The notes: generated by a model from the sequence alone, not told the origin. Positions 1 through 9,510 are shown, counted from the first letter of the stretch. The stretch: DNA of 64,000 nt from DASRJG01 sp964647625 (GCA_964647625.1 CAZYHZ010000016.1:15665-79664); one strand, 5' to 3'. Translations and numbers: made by a program.

Positions 1-735
1 GATGCGTCCGCCGTCCAGGATGCGCATGGCATCGACGAACCCTTCGCCGCGGGCGCCGATCATCGCCTCGGCGGGCACGGCGCAATCCTCCATGATGACT
101 TCCGCCGTGTCCGAGGCCCGAAGCCCCATCTTGTTTTCTTTCTTGCCGGCGCGGAAGCCGGGCGTCCCCTTCTCGATCGCGAACGCCGAGATCCCCTTCT
201 TCTCGAGCGCGGGGTCGGTGACGGCGAACACGACCGTCAGATCGGCCACCGAACCGTGCGTCGTGAACGTCTTCGAGCCGTTGAGCACCCAGCCGCCGCC
301 GGCTCTCGCAGCCGCCTTCGTCTTCGTGCCTCCGGCGTCGCTGCCGGCCGTCGGCTCGGTGAGGCTCCACGCGCCGATCCATTCTCCGGTCGCGAGCTTG
401 GGGAGGTACTTTTTCCTCTGAGCGTCGTTCCCGCAATCGTAGATGTGGTTCGTGCAGAGCGAATTGTGCGCCGCGACGGAGATTCCGATCGAGCCGTCGA
501 CCTTCGACAGCTCTTCGACGACGGTGACGTACTCGACGTAGCCGAGCCCCGCCCCGCCGAGGTCCTCGGGAAACAGGACGCCGTAGTAGCCCTGCCCCGC
601 GGCCTTCTTGACGAGATCGTGCGGGAACTCCTGCGACTCGTCGTAGCGCATGACGTGGGGGCCGATCTCGGACCGCGCGAAATCGCGGACGGAGCGGCGC
701 AGCAATTCCTGGTCTTCTGTGAACGCAAAATCCAC
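1..735 (-). CDS. Acyl-CoA dehydrogenase, C-terminus cut by window edge
   Basis: FAD-dependent acyl-CoA dehydrogenase, which introduces a 2,3 double bond into an acyl-CoA (fatty-acid or branched-chain amino-acid oxidation) and passes electrons to ETF. The 245 visible residues cover the N-terminal helical domain (starting DFAFTEDQELLRRSVRDFA) and the middle beta domain with the family motif LTEPTAGSDAGGTKT and, further on, GLRASDTAEV. About 130-140 C-terminal residues, including the expected catalytic Glu, lie outside the window. The GTG start at 735 is chosen because the N-terminal helix begins there and a GCGAGGTG ribosome-binding-like stretch precedes it. Family assignment is secure; substrate chain length cannot be told. 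Confidence 0.9.
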   Translation of the reverse strand, partial: MDFAFTEDQELLRRSVRDFARSEIGPHVMRYDESQEFPHDLVKKAAGQGYYGVLFPEDLGGAGLGYVEYVTVVEELSKVDGSIGISVAAHNSLCTNHIYDCGNDAQRKKYLPKLATGEWIGAWSLTEPTAGSDAGGTKTKAAARAGGGWVLNGSKTFTTHGSVADLTVVFAVTDPALEKKGISAFAIEKGTPGFRAGKKENKMGLRASDTAEVIMEDCAVPAEAMIGARGEGFVDAMRILDGGRI

Positions 736-764
736 GGGGGCACCTCGCTTCAATCCGGCGGGGG

Positions 765-770
765 ATTATA
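765..770 (-). promoter_or_regulatory. Possible -10 box for the acyl-CoA dehydrogenase
   Basis: A perfect TATAAT lies on the minus strand 30 bases upstream of the GTG start, in the 63-base gap behind the Kelch-like gene. No convincing TTGACA is present at 16-18 bases, so this is a half-match only. Confidence 0.28.
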
Positions 771-798
771 GCGAGGGGGCCCCGATCGTTCCGCCGCC

Positions 799-3700
799 CT
801 ACGGCTGCGGCGGGCTGTGGCTGTTCCTCGGCATCGACGGCGACTGGCTCACGAAGTCCCCGAAATTCGCGTTCGTGTCCGTGCCGTTGCCGCAACTCCC
901 CCCGGGCTTCCGGAGGATGGAATCGTTCGCCCCCGGTGCCGGCGCCGCGCTGCCTTCGACGCAACTGCCGGAGCCCCAGCCGACGCGGTCGATCGAGAAC
1001 CCGGAGCCTACCCCCGGGCAGCCCGACACCGGCGCCGTCACGCTCGCGAGCATCACCTGCGCGCTTCCGGCCGCCAGCGCGAACGGGAGCGTCTCGTCGG
1101 CCGGAACCGCGCCGTCGTAGGCGGCCGTCGCGAGCAAGAGCCACCCGTGAGCGGGAATCGCGCCGACCGTTCCGCCGCCGAGCGTGTGCACCGCCCAGAC
1201 CATCGTCGTGTTCGTCTTGTACTGGAGCGACAGGCCGGCGAGCGCCACGGGCGCCGCCGTCGGGTTGTACAGCTCGACGAAGTCGTCGTCCGCGGTCCCG
1301 CCCGACACCTGGATCTGCGAGATGACGGGATGATTGGCCTGGACGGGGAACGTACCGGCGCACACGCCGCCCTGGCAGACGTCGCCGGTCGTGCACGACG
1401 AGCCGTCGTCGCAGACGTTGGCATTGTTCGTATGCGTGCACCCCAAGCCGCCGCTGCAGGCATCGTCGGTGCACGGATTGCCGTCGTCGCAGCTCGGAGA
1501 GCCGACGACGCAGGCCGTCCCCGCGCACGACTGGCTGGTACACGGGTTCCCGTCGTCGCACTGGTCGGCGCTCGACTCGCAACCCGGGCAGACGGTTCGC
1601 TCCGCCCCCGACGACCGCTTTCCCCAGCTCCCGTTCCACGGCGACGCGGCGCGCACGAGGTAGTAGAAGGCTCCGCCCACGGGCGGAGTCGCCGCATCGG
1701 TCAAGGCCGGAGAGGACGTCGACGTGATCTTGCATCCGGCGTGGAAGTCCGGGTACGGCGAGCGCGCGGCGTCGTAGCGGGTCGCGCCCGCTTGCGGCGT
1801 CCAGGTCAATGCCGTCTTGTCCCCCGGGGTCGCATAGCGCAGATCGGGTGATGTCTCGTCGATCGATCCGAATCCCGGATCGCCGGGGCACTGATTGTCC
1901 ACGCCGTCGTTGATCTCAGGAGCACCCGGGTGAACCTGCGCGTTCCCGTCGTCGCAATCGCTGCCGTCGAGAACGTAGCCGGCGGGGATCACGCCGGTGC
2001 ACGCGCTCCGTGAGTCGCCGGGCGCGCCGTATCCGTCACCGTCGGCATCGCGGTGGTACGCGGTGACACTCTCGCAGCCGCAGTAGCGGCCACCGGAATC
2101 GAGGGGCGAGCCGTTGCCGCCTCCCCACACGATCATCTCCGTCCCCGTCCACACGCCGCTGTGCAGCTCCCGAGGGGCTGGAACGTTGGCGGCGGCCGAG
2201 GTCGTCAGCCAGGTATCGCCCGATGGGTCGTAGCGCCCACCGGTGTCGAAGTAGGCCACGCCGTCGTATCCGCCCCAAACGATCATCTCGAGCCCCGTCC
2301 AGACGGCGTCGTGCGCGCGGCGGGGAGACGGGGCGTTCGTTCCGGTCGACGTGGCGGCCCACGTATCGCTCGCGGGGTCATAGCGGCCGCCCGTGTTCCG
2401 GTGCGATCCGTCGTAGCCCCCCCACACGATCATTCGACTGCCGGTCCAGATCGCCGTCGACTGGTAGCTGCCGGTGGGCACGCCCGCTCCCGTGGACGTC
2501 GGAAGCCAGGTGTCCGACGCCGGGGTGTAGCGTCCACCCGTGATCAAGAAGCCTGGAACGCCGCCCCAGACGATCATCTGAGATCCGGTCCACACGGCGA
2601 CGTGCCCGTAGCGCGCGGCCGGCACGTTCGCACCGGTCGAAACGGTGGACCAGGAATCGATCGACGGATCGTAGCGGCCTCCGGTCGAGACCGCGACGCC
2701 GTTGTAGCCACCCCACACGATCATCTGGGATCCGGTCCACACCGCCGTGTGCTCTTCACGGGCGGCGGGGCAATTCGTTCCCGTCGAGGTCGCCGTCCAC
2801 GAATCGCTTCCGGGGTTGTAGCGCCCACCCGTGTTCTCGTACGAGCCGCCGGTGCCGCGCCATCCTCCCCAGACGATCATCTCCGTCCCGGTCCACACCG
2901 CCGTGTGCCCGAGACGAGCGTTCGGCACGCTCGCTCCCATCGAGATCAGCGACCAGCTGTCGGTCGCCGGCGTGTAGCGGCCCCCGGTGTTGAGGTACGT
3001 GCCGTTGGCCCCGCCCCAGACGATCATCTCGGCACCGGTCCAGACGCCCGTGTGCCCCTGCCGGGGGGCGGGCACGCCGACGGACGTCGACGTGGTGAGC
3101 CACGCATCGGATGCGGGTCGATACCGCCCGCCGGTGTTCAGCTTGGACGAGCCGTTCGTTCCGCCCCAGATCACCATCTCGGTTCCGGTCCAGATGGCCG
3201 TGTGCATCCCTCGCGGCGCCGGATCGTTGGTCCCCGACGACATGGGCGACCAGGAATTCGTGAACGAATCGTACCTCGCGCCGTCTTGCCGGTAGCCCGT
3301 GGGGCTTGTGAAGCCTCCCCAGACGATCATTTCGGTCCCGGTCCAAATCGCCGTGTGCTCGTCCCGCGGCGTCGGGACATTCGCACCGATGGACGTCGCC
3401 ATCCAGGAATCCGTCGATGGGTTGTACCGTCCGCCGGTGTTCAGGAACGACGTGCCGGTGTAGCCGCCCCAGACGATCATCCACGACCCGGACCACACGG
3501 CCGTGTGGTAGGCGCGCGATACCGGCACATTGTCAAAGGACGTGGCCGCCCAGGTATCGCTCGCCGGGTCGTAGCGGCCTCCGGTGTTCGTCACGCCGGG
3601 TGCGTATCCGCCCCAGACGATCATCAAGGCTCCGGTCCAGACCGCGGTGTGGCTGTAGCGCGAGATGGGGCATCCCGCACCCGTGGACGTCGCAGTCCAG

Positions 3701-4713
3701 GTGTCGCTCGCCGGATCGTAGCGTCCGCCGGTACTGACCGGGGCGTTTCCGTCGTATCCGCCCCAGACGATCATCGAGGAGCCGGTCCAGACGGCCGTGT
3801 GCGCGTACCGCGCCGAGGGGCAACCGGCGCCCGTGGACGTCGGAAGCCAAGTGTCCGTGACCGGATCGTAGCGGCCGCCCACGTTGAATGGCGCACCGCT
3901 GACGCCGCCCCACACGATCATCCGCGTGCCGGTCCAGATCGCGGTGTGAAGGTCCTTCTGCGGCGGTGCGTTCGCTCCCGTGGATACCGTCGCCCATGTG
4001 TCGGTCGCGGGGGTGTAGCGCGCGGGCTTGAACGTGTTGATCGCGCCTCCCCAGACGATCATCTCCGAGCCGGTCCAGACCGCCGTGTGCTCCGACTGAA
4101 CGTCCAGCTCGTCGAGGCGCGTCGGATTCCACGTGTCGCTCGTGCACGTGGGTGCCTCCACCGCCGGAAGCGCGTACGACGCGGTCGCCGGATCGCCCGA
4201 AGCGCGCAGGCCGGTGCGGGCTGCGGCCCACCACGTGTCGAATCCTGGATCGTCGCCGTGACGTGCACGGATCGAACGGTCGGCGAGCGTTTGGCGGGCG
4301 AGCGTCTCGGCGACGAGCAAAGCGTCGTCCCCCAGCGCGCGAAACAGCTCGCGGAGCATCTGCGGGTCTTTCGTATCGCGCGCCATACGATCGAGCTCGG
4401 CTTGGAGCCGATCCCGCGTGACCGGCTCCCCGAAGAGCTGGTCGAGCGCCGCCGACTTCCTGAGATAGTCGTCGACCTTCGCTCGCAGCGCGGCGTCGGA
4501 CACGACCTCGGACAGCGGCGGCTTCGGCCCCGGGTTTTCTTTCGGCCAGATCCGGTGCCGCCAGTAGACGCCTTCGATCGCGCGCTGCGCTTCGACGCGA
4601 TCGTCGAGCGTGGGCGGCCGCTCAACTTGCGCCGCGGCCGACGGTCGAACGGCGAAGAACGTTCCGAGCAGGACGCCGAGCGTCGCGGTTCGCCGAATGG
4701 TTCGGGCTTTCAT
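799..4713 (-). CDS. Secreted 1304-residue Kelch-like repeat protein with metal-binding, Cys-rich and lamin-tail regions
   Basis: Predicted exported beta-propeller protein of unknown function. Residues 1-28 look like a signal peptide (Arg-rich start, hydrophobic run, SAAA). Residues 29-205 are helical. About residues 209-880 carry 14 repeats of roughly 50 residues, each with an H[TS]A[VI]WTG..MIVWGG core followed by GGRYDP..DTW, a Kelch/galactose-oxidase-like pattern. Near residue 890 is a calcium-type putative metal-binding motif (DADGDGYGAPGDS ... DCDDGN). Residues about 1045-1120 hold CDDGNPCT Cys-rich repeats, and about 1123-1290 resembles a lamin-tail domain (DDFVELYNPT). Such multidomain surface proteins are common in Myxococcota and Acidobacteriota. 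The ATG at 4713 precedes a good signal peptide. The function is not known; a surface-binding role is inference. Confidence 0.85.
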   Translation of the reverse strand: MKARTIRRTATLGVLLGTFFAVRPSAAAQVERPPTLDDRVEAQRAIEGVYWRHRIWPKENPGPKPPLSEVVSDAALRAKVDDYLRKSAALDQLFGEPVTRDRLQAELDRMARDTKDPQMLRELFRALGDDALLVAETLARQTLADRSIRARHGDDPGFDTWWAAARTGLRASGDPATASYALPAVEAPTCTSDTWNPTRLDELDVQSEHTAVWTGSEMIVWGGAINTFKPARYTPATDTWATVSTGANAPPQKDLHTAIWTGTRMIVWGGVSGAPFNVGGRYDPVTDTWLPTSTGAGCPSARYAHTAVWTGSSMIVWGGYDGNAPVSTGGRYDPASDTWTATSTGAGCPISRYSHTAVWTGALMIVWGGYAPGVTNTGGRYDPASDTWAATSFDNVPVSRAYHTAVWSGSWMIVWGGYTGTSFLNTGGRYNPSTDSWMATSIGANVPTPRDEHTAIWTGTEMIVWGGFTSPTGYRQDGARYDSFTNSWSPMSSGTNDPAPRGMHTAIWTGTEMVIWGGTNGSSKLNTGGRYRPASDAWLTTSTSVGVPAPRQGHTGVWTGAEMIVWGGANGTYLNTGGRYTPATDSWSLISMGASVPNARLGHTAVWTGTEMIVWGGWRGTGGSYENTGGRYNPGSDSWTATSTGTNCPAAREEHTAVWTGSQMIVWGGYNGVAVSTGGRYDPSIDSWSTVSTGANVPAARYGHVAVWTGSQMIVWGGVPGFLITGGRYTPASDTWLPTSTGAGVPTGSYQSTAIWTGSRMIVWGGYDGSHRNTGGRYDPASDTWAATSTGTNAPSPRRAHDAVWTGLEMIVWGGYDGVAYFDTGGRYDPSGDTWLTTSAAANVPAPRELHSGVWTGTEMIVWGGGNGSPLDSGGRYCGCESVTAYHRDADGDGYGAPGDSRSACTGVIPAGYVLDGSDCDDGNAQVHPGAPEINDGVDNQCPGDPGFGSIDETSPDLRYATPGDKTALTWTPQAGATRYDAARSPYPDFHAGCKITSTSSPALTDAATPPVGGAFYYLVRAASPWNGSWGKRSSGAERTVCPGCESSADQCDDGNPCTSQSCAGTACVVGSPSCDDGNPCTDDACSGGLGCTHTNNANVCDDGSSCTTGDVCQGGVCAGTFPVQANHPVISQIQVSGGTADDDFVELYNPTAAPVALAGLSLQYKTNTTMVWAVHTLGGGTVGAIPAHGWLLLATAAYDGAVPADETLPFALAAGSAQVMLASVTAPVSGCPGVGSGFSIDRVGWGSGSCVEGSAAPAPGANDSILRKPGGSCGNGTDTNANFGDFVSQSPSMPRNSHSPPQP
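2100..4090 (-). repeat. 14 tandem Kelch-like coding repeats (about 150 bases each)
   Basis: Recurring minus-strand segments encode WTG..MIVWGG cores at about 150-base spacing. The DNA copies are similar enough to confuse short-read assembly, so copy number in the genome could differ from the 14 seen. Confidence 0.85.
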
Positions 4714-4810
4714 GGGTCCCCCCGGGCCTAAGGGCCGAATCCTTCCTTCAACAAAGTCAATCGGAATCGGCCGATGAAAACCGACACGGGCGGAGAATGA
4801 TCACGACGAC

Positions 4811-5161
4811 ATGCCCGTGTCCTGCACGCGCCGCGCGTTCCTCCACTCCGCCGCTCTGGCGGCGGCCGCAGTTCTCTACGGCTGCGGCCCCGACAAGAGG
4901 CTTGCGGCGCTTCGCGAAAAGGCGAAGAGGCTCGGCGCCGGCCTCGACTGCTCGGACGTCACCGACCTCCAGCCCGCCGAGGCGCGCACGCGGGAAGACA
5001 ATCAGTACCGGCAGCACACGGAGCGGGACGATCAGTTCTGCCTGGCGTGCCTGAACTTCGTCCCCGCCCCCGTCGAGACGAGCTGCGCGACCTGCAAGAC
5101 CGTGCGCGGGCCGATCAACCCCGACGGCTGGTGCAGGCAGTGGACGAAAGCGAAGAGCTGA
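4811..5161 (+). CDS. High-potential iron-sulfur protein-like (HiPIP) with Tat signal
   Basis: Small periplasmic electron carrier of the HiPIP type. The 116-residue product starts with a twin-arginine signal (CTRRAFLHSAALAAAAVL) running into LYGCG, a possible lipobox. The C-terminus has CLAC, CATC and then GWCRQW; spaced Cys ending in G[WY]Cxx[WF] is the HiPIP cluster-binding pattern. Family members carry a [4Fe-4S] 3+/2+ cluster and shuttle electrons in the periplasm. It is divergent from the Kelch-like gene. No good ribosome-binding site precedes the ATG at 4811; a GTG at 4817 is an in-frame alternative that keeps the Arg pair. There are six Cys besides the N-terminal one, more than the four needed for the cluster. 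Confidence 0.75.
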   Translation: MPVSCTRRAFLHSAALAAAAVLYGCGPDKRLAALREKAKRLGAGLDCSDVTDLQPAEARTREDNQYRQHTERDDQFCLACLNFVPAPVETSCATCKTVRGPINPDGWCRQWTKAKS

Positions 5162-5164
5162 TAC

Positions 5165-6127
5165 TCAGAGCGCGCTCATGCGAGGGACGGCGTCCCGGAG
5201 ATCGACGTTTCCCCCGCTGAGGATGATCCCGACCCGGCGCCCGGCGACGGGCACGCGGCCGGACAGCGCTGCGGAAAGACCGAGAGCGCCGGTCGGCTCG
5301 ACGACGAGCTTCATGCGATCCCAGCAGAATCGCATCGCCTCGACGAGTGCTCCGTCCGGCACGGTGACGATGTCGTCGACGTTCCGCCGGATGATCGCGA
5401 ACGTCAGCTCGCCGAGCGACGGCGTTCGCGCGCCGTCGGCGATCGTCTCCGGATGCTCGCATCGCTCGAGCGTTCCCGAGCGGAAGGACCGGGCCGCATC
5501 GTCGCCGCCTTCGGGCTCGACGCCGATCACCCGGCAGCGCGGGGACAGATGCCGCGCCGAGATCGACGACCCGGAGAGGAGCCCGCCGCCTCCGCAGGGA
5601 ACGAGCAGCGTATCGAGCTCGCCGGCGGCTTCGAACAGCTCCATCGCCGCGGTGCCTTGACCGGCGACGATGTGCGGATGGTCGAACGGCGGGATCAGCG
5701 CCGGGTTGCCCCGCTTCTGGATCTCGCGAGCGACGTCTTCGCGCCTCTCGACGCCCGGGTCGTATTCGACGATCGTGGCTCCGTAGCTCGCGGTCGCCTC
5801 CCGCTTCACGCGGGGAGCGTTGTTCGGCATCACGATCGTCGCGGGCAATCCCAGCAGCCGGCACGCGAGGGCCACCGCCTGGGCGTGATTCCCCGAGGAA
5901 AATGCAAGAACGCCGCGCGGCCGGTCGGCGGCGGGAATCCGGCTGATCGCGTTGTAGGCACCACGAAACTTGAATGCGCCGACGCGCTGGAGATTCTCGC
6001 ATTTGAGGACGATCGATCCACCGAGTCTCTCATCGAGGCTGCGGGAGGACATCGCCGGCGTCCTGTGCGCAACGCCCAAGAGACGCCCGGCGGCATCGGC
6101 GACGTCGTTCCATTCCACGAGTGTCAT
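5165..6127 (-). CDS. PLP-dependent threonine/serine dehydratase (fold type II)
   Basis: Pyridoxal-phosphate enzyme of the threonine dehydratase / serine racemase / threo-3-hydroxyaspartate ammonia-lyase group, deaminating a beta-hydroxy amino acid to a 2-oxo acid. Visible landmarks are the Schiff-base lysine K53 in GAFKFRGA, the substrate loop SSGNHAQA, the phosphate-binding loop PCGGGGLLSG, and a C-terminal SGGN. At 320 residues there is no ACT regulatory domain, so it resembles the catabolic or racemase-type short forms rather than allosteric biosynthetic IlvA. The ATG at 6127 is chosen over a TTG at 6142 because GGGAGG lies 4 bases upstream. It is convergent with the HiPIP gene (3 bases between stops). 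Exact substrate is uncertain. Confidence 0.88.
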   Translation of the reverse strand: MTLVEWNDVADAAGRLLGVAHRTPAMSSRSLDERLGGSIVLKCENLQRVGAFKFRGAYNAISRIPAADRPRGVLAFSSGNHAQAVALACRLLGLPATIVMPNNAPRVKREATASYGATIVEYDPGVERREDVAREIQKRGNPALIPPFDHPHIVAGQGTAAMELFEAAGELDTLLVPCGGGGLLSGSSISARHLSPRCRVIGVEPEGGDDAARSFRSGTLERCEHPETIADGARTPSLGELTFAIIRRNVDDIVTVPDGALVEAMRFCWDRMKLVVEPTGALGLSAALSGRVPVAGRRVGIILSGGNVDLRDAVPRMSAL

Positions 6128-6147
6128 GAATCCTCCCGACAATCCGA

Positions 6148-6176
6148 TTTACCCGGGTGACGGCCGGCGGTACATT
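6148..6176 (+). promoter_or_regulatory. Possible sigma-70 promoter for the second Kelch-like gene
   Basis: TTTACC (6148-6153), 17-base spacer, TACATT (6171-6176). Each hexamer matches consensus at 4 of 6 positions. It lies 49 bases upstream of the ATG at 6225. Confidence 0.33.
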
Positions 6177-6224
6177 CTCCGGCAGCTTGCCGGGTTTCCG
6201 CACCGGGTACGGGGGAAAGCCGCC

Positions 6225-9200
6225 ATGACAGTGCACACTTCGCCGAGAATTCTCCGGGCCTGCTTTTTCGTCGCGTTCGCATTCGCCGCCGCCGGGGGCC
6301 GCGAGCTTCAGCCGCTCGCGCCGGTAGAGGTGCGACCCACCTGGAGCCTCGCTCTGGTGAACGAAAGTCCCCCGCCGCGCGCTCATGCCGCGATGGCCTA
6401 CGACACCGCCAGGAGACGGACGGTCGTGTTCGCGGGCGACGACACGTCGACTCTCCGCGGCGATACGTGGGAGTGGGACGGCGCCGGGTGGATCGGCGTC
6501 GCTCCGGCGATCGCCCCCGCGGCCCGCTCTTACCACGCGATGGCCTACGATGCCGCGCGCGGCAAGATCCTGCTGTTCGGCGGATTCGACGGAAGCTCGT
6601 TCCTCGACGACACCTGGGAATGGGACGGATCGTCGTGGGTGGAACGTTCGCCTTCCGCGCGCCCTCCGGCGCGCGCGGGGCATGCGATGGCGTTCGATTC
6701 GGCCCGCGGACGCGTCGTCCTGTTCGGTGGCCAGGACCTTTCCGGCGTTCGCGGCGACACGTGGGAGTGGGACGGCGACACCTGGGTCGACACGACGCCC
6801 GCCGACGGCCCTTCGGCCCGCGCCTACCACGCGATCGCCTACGACGGCGCTCGTGCGAAAACGGTGCTCTACGGGGGACAGGATGCCTTCGGCATTCGTG
6901 ACGACACATGGGAGTGGGACGGCTCGGATTGGATCCATCAGTCGGTCGTCCCCTCGCCGCCGGCGAGGCTCTATCACACGATGGCGTTCGACGAGGGCCG
7001 CGGCCGCGTGGTCGTGTTCGGCGGCTACACCGGCAACGCCTACTACGGCGACACCTGGGAATGGGACGGATCGGCGTGGACACAGAGGGCTCCCGCGGAG
7101 AGCCCCTCCGCGCGCGCGTACGACGTCGTGGCGTACGACGCCTCACGCTCGAGGACCGTGCTCTTCGGCGGCCGCGACGCCTACGGCCTCCGCGGCGACA
7201 CCTGGGAATGGGACGGGACCCGTTGGGTGGACCGGACCCCGTCGCCGAGCCCGCCGACGGGCGAGCTGACCGCGATGGTGTACGACGCCGCTCACGGGCG
7301 ATCGGTCCTGTTCGGCGGCATCGATGCCGGGCTCGCGAACCCGGAAACCTGGCTCTGGGACGGCAAGCGGTGGTCGGAGAAGACACCGGCGGCCTCCCCG
7401 CCCGCGCGTTACTACCACGCGATGGCCTACGATGCCGCGCGGGCGCGGACCGTCGTGTTCGGCGGCTTCGACTCGACGTTTCTCCTCGTCGGCGACACCT
7501 GGGAGTGGGATGGCGCCGGCGCTTGGGTCAAGAGAATCTCTCTCAACGCGCCGCCTGTCAGGCGGTACGGCCACGCGATGGCCTACGACGCCGCGCGCGG
7601 ACGCGTCGTGATGTTCGGCGGGTGGGGTTACACGGCGCACTATCTCGGCGACACCTGGGAGTGGGATGGGACCAACTGGAACCAGAAGAGCCCGATCGAA
7701 AGCCCGCCCGCGCGCCTGGGCCATTCGATGGCGTATGACAGCGCCCGCGGCCGCGTCGTCCTGTTCGGAGGCTACGGCGACACCGCCGTCTACGACGATA
7801 CCTGGGAGTGGGACGGAACCACCTGGACGCGGATGGCGCCGGCCTATCACCCTCAAGCCGGCTCGGGCTTCGCGATGGCGTACGACAGCGCGCGGAGCCG
7901 TACCGTCCTGTTCGACGGCTACGGGCAGACGTGGGAGTGGGATGGGACGAGCTGGACCTATCGCTATTCGCTCCAGAGCCCCCCGCCGCGCTCGTATTCC
8001 GTGATGGCGTACGACGGCTCGCGCGGACGCATCGTGCTATTCGGAGGCTACGGGCTGCACGACACGTGGGAATGGGACGGGACGATCTGGACCGAGGTGA
8101 CTCCCGGCCTCGCCCCGCCGGCTCGCGGCGATCACGCGATGGCCTACGACGGCGCCCGCGAGCTGTCGGTTCTATTCGGCGGCCGGAATGCCTATGGGCC
8201 GCTCGCCGACACCTGGGAATGGGATGGGTCGTCCTGGGCGCGACGATCGGCCCCGGTGTCGCCGCCGCCGCGCTACGGCCACGCGATGAGCTACGACCGC
8301 GCTCGCGGTCGCGTCGTGCTGTTCGGTGGCTCGAGCCCGTACGGATATCTCGCCGACACGTGGGAGTGGGACGGAAACGCGTGGACCCGGCGGTCGCCTC
8401 CGACGAGTCCTCCCGCGCGCGCATTCCACAGGCTGGCCTACGACGGCCTCAGGGGGCGAACGGTGCTCTTCGGCGGTGATTCCGGCGCGGGCCTTCTCAG
8501 CGACGTCTGGGAGTGGGACGGAAGCACGTGGACCCGGATCGCCCCCGCCGCGTCTCCGCCCGCGCGCCGCGATCACGCCATGGACTTCGACGAGGACCAC
8601 GGGCGGGTGTTCGTGTTCGGCGGCCGCAGTGCGGCCGGGTTGCAGAGCGATACGTGGGAGTGGGACGGTCTGGCTTGGACACAGGCGGCACCGCCGGCGT
8701 CGCCGTCCCCGCGTGAGCTCTCGACGCTGAGCTACGACGCCGCACGGTCGCTTTCCGTTTTGTTCGGCGGCGCCGACAGCGCGGGCGACCTCGCGGAGAC
8801 CTGGGAATGGGACGGCAGGCGATGGGCGCAGGCGGCTCCCGACAGCTCACCGCCGGCGCGAGGGCACCACGCTGCGGCGTATGACATCGCCCGGGGTCGC
8901 ACCCTGGTCTTCGGCGGCTACGGGGACGCGACGCCCCTGAGCGATACGTGGGGGTACCACAATGAGTGCGCCTCGGATGCGGACTGCGACGACGGCAACG
9001 CGTGCACGGTCGATTCGTGCGATGCGGCCGTCGGTTGCCGGCACGCGATCGATCCGGCGTGCCGCATGGAGTGCGGGACCGCGCTGCCCGCGGTCTCTGT
9101 CCTCTGGCCGCCCGATCACCAGATGGTCGCGGTCGGGCTTGGCGGAGTGGCCGGACCCGGCGGCGCGCCGGTCCGCTATCGCGTCACCGCCATCCAGCAA

Positions 9201-9494
9201 GACGAGGCCGTCCGGCTGGGCCGCGGAGACTCGTGCCCGGACGGACAAGGGATCGGGACCGACACTCCGTACCTACGTGCCGAGCGCGACGGCCGGGGGA
9301 ACGGCCGCGTGTACCGGGTTTCGTTCGTCGCAGCGAGCGGCGTTGCCGAGTGCAGCGGAGCGGTCACGGTCTGCGTGCCGAGAGACCCCGCTCACCCGTG
9401 CGAGGACGACGGCGCGACGTTCAACTCGGCCGGTCCTTGCGGGCGGAACCCCGACGTGTTCGCGCCGGGCCTGAAGGGCGGCCGCCTGCCTTGA
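6225..9494 (+). CDS. Secreted 1089-residue Kelch-like repeat protein (DTWEWDG repeats)
   Basis: Predicted exported beta-propeller-type protein. A hydrophobic signal segment occupies about residues 8-27. From about residue 40 to 910 there are 17 repeats of about 49 residues, each built as PPAR..HAMAYD.ARGR.VLFGG followed by DTWEWDG..W, plus a final incomplete copy ending DTWGYHNEC. A short Cys-rich module (CDDGNACTVDSC) follows at about 915-950. A C-terminal domain of about 135 residues starts VSVLWPPDHQMV and contains many Cys. The CDDGN.CT module is shared with the large protein at 799-4713, but the propeller repeat is a different type. The ATG at 6225 is chosen because the signal peptide begins there; upstream in-frame sequence overlaps the dehydratase and is not protein-like. 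Function unknown. Confidence 0.82.
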   Translation: MTVHTSPRILRACFFVAFAFAAAGGRELQPLAPVEVRPTWSLALVNESPPPRAHAAMAYDTARRRTVVFAGDDTSTLRGDTWEWDGAGWIGVAPAIAPAARSYHAMAYDAARGKILLFGGFDGSSFLDDTWEWDGSSWVERSPSARPPARAGHAMAFDSARGRVVLFGGQDLSGVRGDTWEWDGDTWVDTTPADGPSARAYHAIAYDGARAKTVLYGGQDAFGIRDDTWEWDGSDWIHQSVVPSPPARLYHTMAFDEGRGRVVVFGGYTGNAYYGDTWEWDGSAWTQRAPAESPSARAYDVVAYDASRSRTVLFGGRDAYGLRGDTWEWDGTRWVDRTPSPSPPTGELTAMVYDAAHGRSVLFGGIDAGLANPETWLWDGKRWSEKTPAASPPARYYHAMAYDAARARTVVFGGFDSTFLLVGDTWEWDGAGAWVKRISLNAPPVRRYGHAMAYDAARGRVVMFGGWGYTAHYLGDTWEWDGTNWNQKSPIESPPARLGHSMAYDSARGRVVLFGGYGDTAVYDDTWEWDGTTWTRMAPAYHPQAGSGFAMAYDSARSRTVLFDGYGQTWEWDGTSWTYRYSLQSPPPRSYSVMAYDGSRGRIVLFGGYGLHDTWEWDGTIWTEVTPGLAPPARGDHAMAYDGARELSVLFGGRNAYGPLADTWEWDGSSWARRSAPVSPPPRYGHAMSYDRARGRVVLFGGSSPYGYLADTWEWDGNAWTRRSPPTSPPARAFHRLAYDGLRGRTVLFGGDSGAGLLSDVWEWDGSTWTRIAPAASPPARRDHAMDFDEDHGRVFVFGGRSAAGLQSDTWEWDGLAWTQAAPPASPSPRELSTLSYDAARSLSVLFGGADSAGDLAETWEWDGRRWAQAAPDSSPPARGHHAAAYDIARGRTLVFGGYGDATPLSDTWGYHNECASDADCDDGNACTVDSCDAAVGCRHAIDPACRMECGTALPAVSVLWPPDHQMVAVGLGGVAGPGGAPVRYRVTAIQQDEAVRLGRGDSCPDGQGIGTDTPYLRAERDGRGNGRVYRVSFVAASGVAECSGAVTVCVPRDPAHPCEDDGATFNSAGPCGRNPDVFAPGLKGGRLP
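6440..8960 (+). repeat. 17 tandem DTWEWDG coding repeats (about 147 bases each)
   Basis: GACACSTGGGARTGGGAYGG-like segments recur about every 147 bases across the gene. The repeats are near-identical in places, which makes this stretch vulnerable to collapse or expansion. Confidence 0.85.
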
Positions 9495-9510
9495 GGGCCA
9501 AAAAATAAAG

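Noticed and set aside
2053..4731. An 892-codon plus-strand frame opposite the first Kelch-like gene
   Set aside because: It is the antisense shadow of the repeats, giving arginine-rich periodic sequence without a signal or known fold.
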